From contig USBM01000157.1 in assembly GCA_900552885.1 (NCBI GenBank), positions 1-5,467 of the forward strand: a stretch of DNA of 5,467 nt, read 5' to 3'. The translations under genes and the position numbers were made by a program. The notes under the pieces are model-generated. The model was not told the origin of the DNA, searched no databases, and was given only the letters and a program-made list of their open reading frames with translations. Below are positions 5,285-5,467 of this stretch, one piece after another (positions within the stretch are counted from its first letter, which is position 1; every line of letters begins with the position of its first letter). The stretch comes from an uncultured Clostridium sp. Lineage in GTDB: Bacteria; Bacillota; Clostridia; Lachnospirales; Lachnospiraceae.

Positions 5285-5317
5285 AACATATAATTAAGGT
5301 TACAGGAGGAAATCATA

Positions 5318-5467
5318 ATGAGTATTCGTATTGGTATTTTAGGTTATGGCAACCTTGGCAGAGGAGTAGAATGTGCAGTTAAACACAATCCGGATCTGGA
5401 GCTTGTTGCCGTATTTACACGTCGTGATCCTGCATCCGTAAAAATTCTTACAGATACAGCAAAAGTA
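5318..5467 (+). CDS. ddh: meso-Diaminopimelate dehydrogenase, N-terminal part (runs off the window)
   Basis: The first 50 codons are present and the frame is open to the window edge. The start MSIRIGILGYGNLGRGVE, with the dinucleotide-binding GYGNLGR at 9-15 and FTRR at 33-36, matches NADPH-dependent meso-diaminopimelate dehydrogenase (EC 1.4.1.16). In this family the corresponding Ser/Thr-Arg-Arg segment contacts the 2'-phosphate of NADP. The enzyme reductively aminates tetrahydrodipicolinate with ammonia to meso-DAP in one step, supplying lysine and peptidoglycan. Full-length members have roughly 320-330 residues, so most of the gene lies outside. AGGAGGA (5304-5310), seven bases before the ATG, fixes the start. 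It has its own promoter and is functionally unrelated to the pilus genes. Other NAD(P)-binding oxidoreductases share the glycine-rich motif, but the combination with FTRR is specific. Confidence 0.92.
   Translation, partial: MSIRIGILGYGNLGRGVECAVKHNPDLELVAVFTRRDPASVKILTDTAKV

Overview
The window carries the core of a type IV pilus (T4P) locus from a moderately AT-rich, low-GC Gram-positive bacterium. The best guess is a gut clostridium of the Lachnospiraceae. This rests on purine-rich Shine-Dalgarno sites ahead of every gene, protein wording typical of clostridial pilus systems, and a neighbouring meso-diaminopimelate dehydrogenase of the type seen in that family. The taxonomic call is an inference; no rRNA or marker gene is present.

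Layout, all on the plus strand: a promoter region (1-136); pilB, the extension ATPase (137-1855); pilT, the retraction ATPase (1917-2969); a 190-bp AT-rich gap with a possible weak terminator and possible promoters; pilC, the inner-membrane platform (3160-4374); a 289-bp gene-free but highly structured interval (4375-4663); pilA, the major pilin candidate (4664-5125); a strong 12-bp hairpin after pilA (5138-5168); a promoter region with two palindromes; and the first 50 codons of ddh (5318 to the window edge), an unrelated lysine and cell-wall gene that marks the end of the pilus locus.

How the genes work together: PilB and PilT are hexameric ATPases that dock on the cytoplasmic face of PilC and drive, respectively, polymerisation and depolymerisation of PilA. 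PilB keeps an N-terminal MshEN-type domain with two 24-residue motifs separated by five residues, so extension is predicted to respond to cyclic di-GMP. A dedicated PilT implies a retractable pilus, suited to twitching or surface adhesion. The prepilin peptidase, PilM/N/O homologues and minor pilins are not in the window.

The most unusual part is the pilC-pilA interval. It holds a 29-bp imperfect hairpin, two diverged copies of a 51-nt unit (70-nt offset) that each fold into two abutting hairpins, and an 8-bp long-range pairing that closes the first copy and the long hairpin into a nearly linker-free four-way junction. Three base pairs differ between the copies by compensatory changes, which argues for a conserved RNA (or DNA cruciform) structure. 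I do not recognise it as a known riboswitch. It sits where a leader or processing element would set pilin mRNA level relative to the assembly genes, but a dispersed palindromic repeat is a serious alternative.
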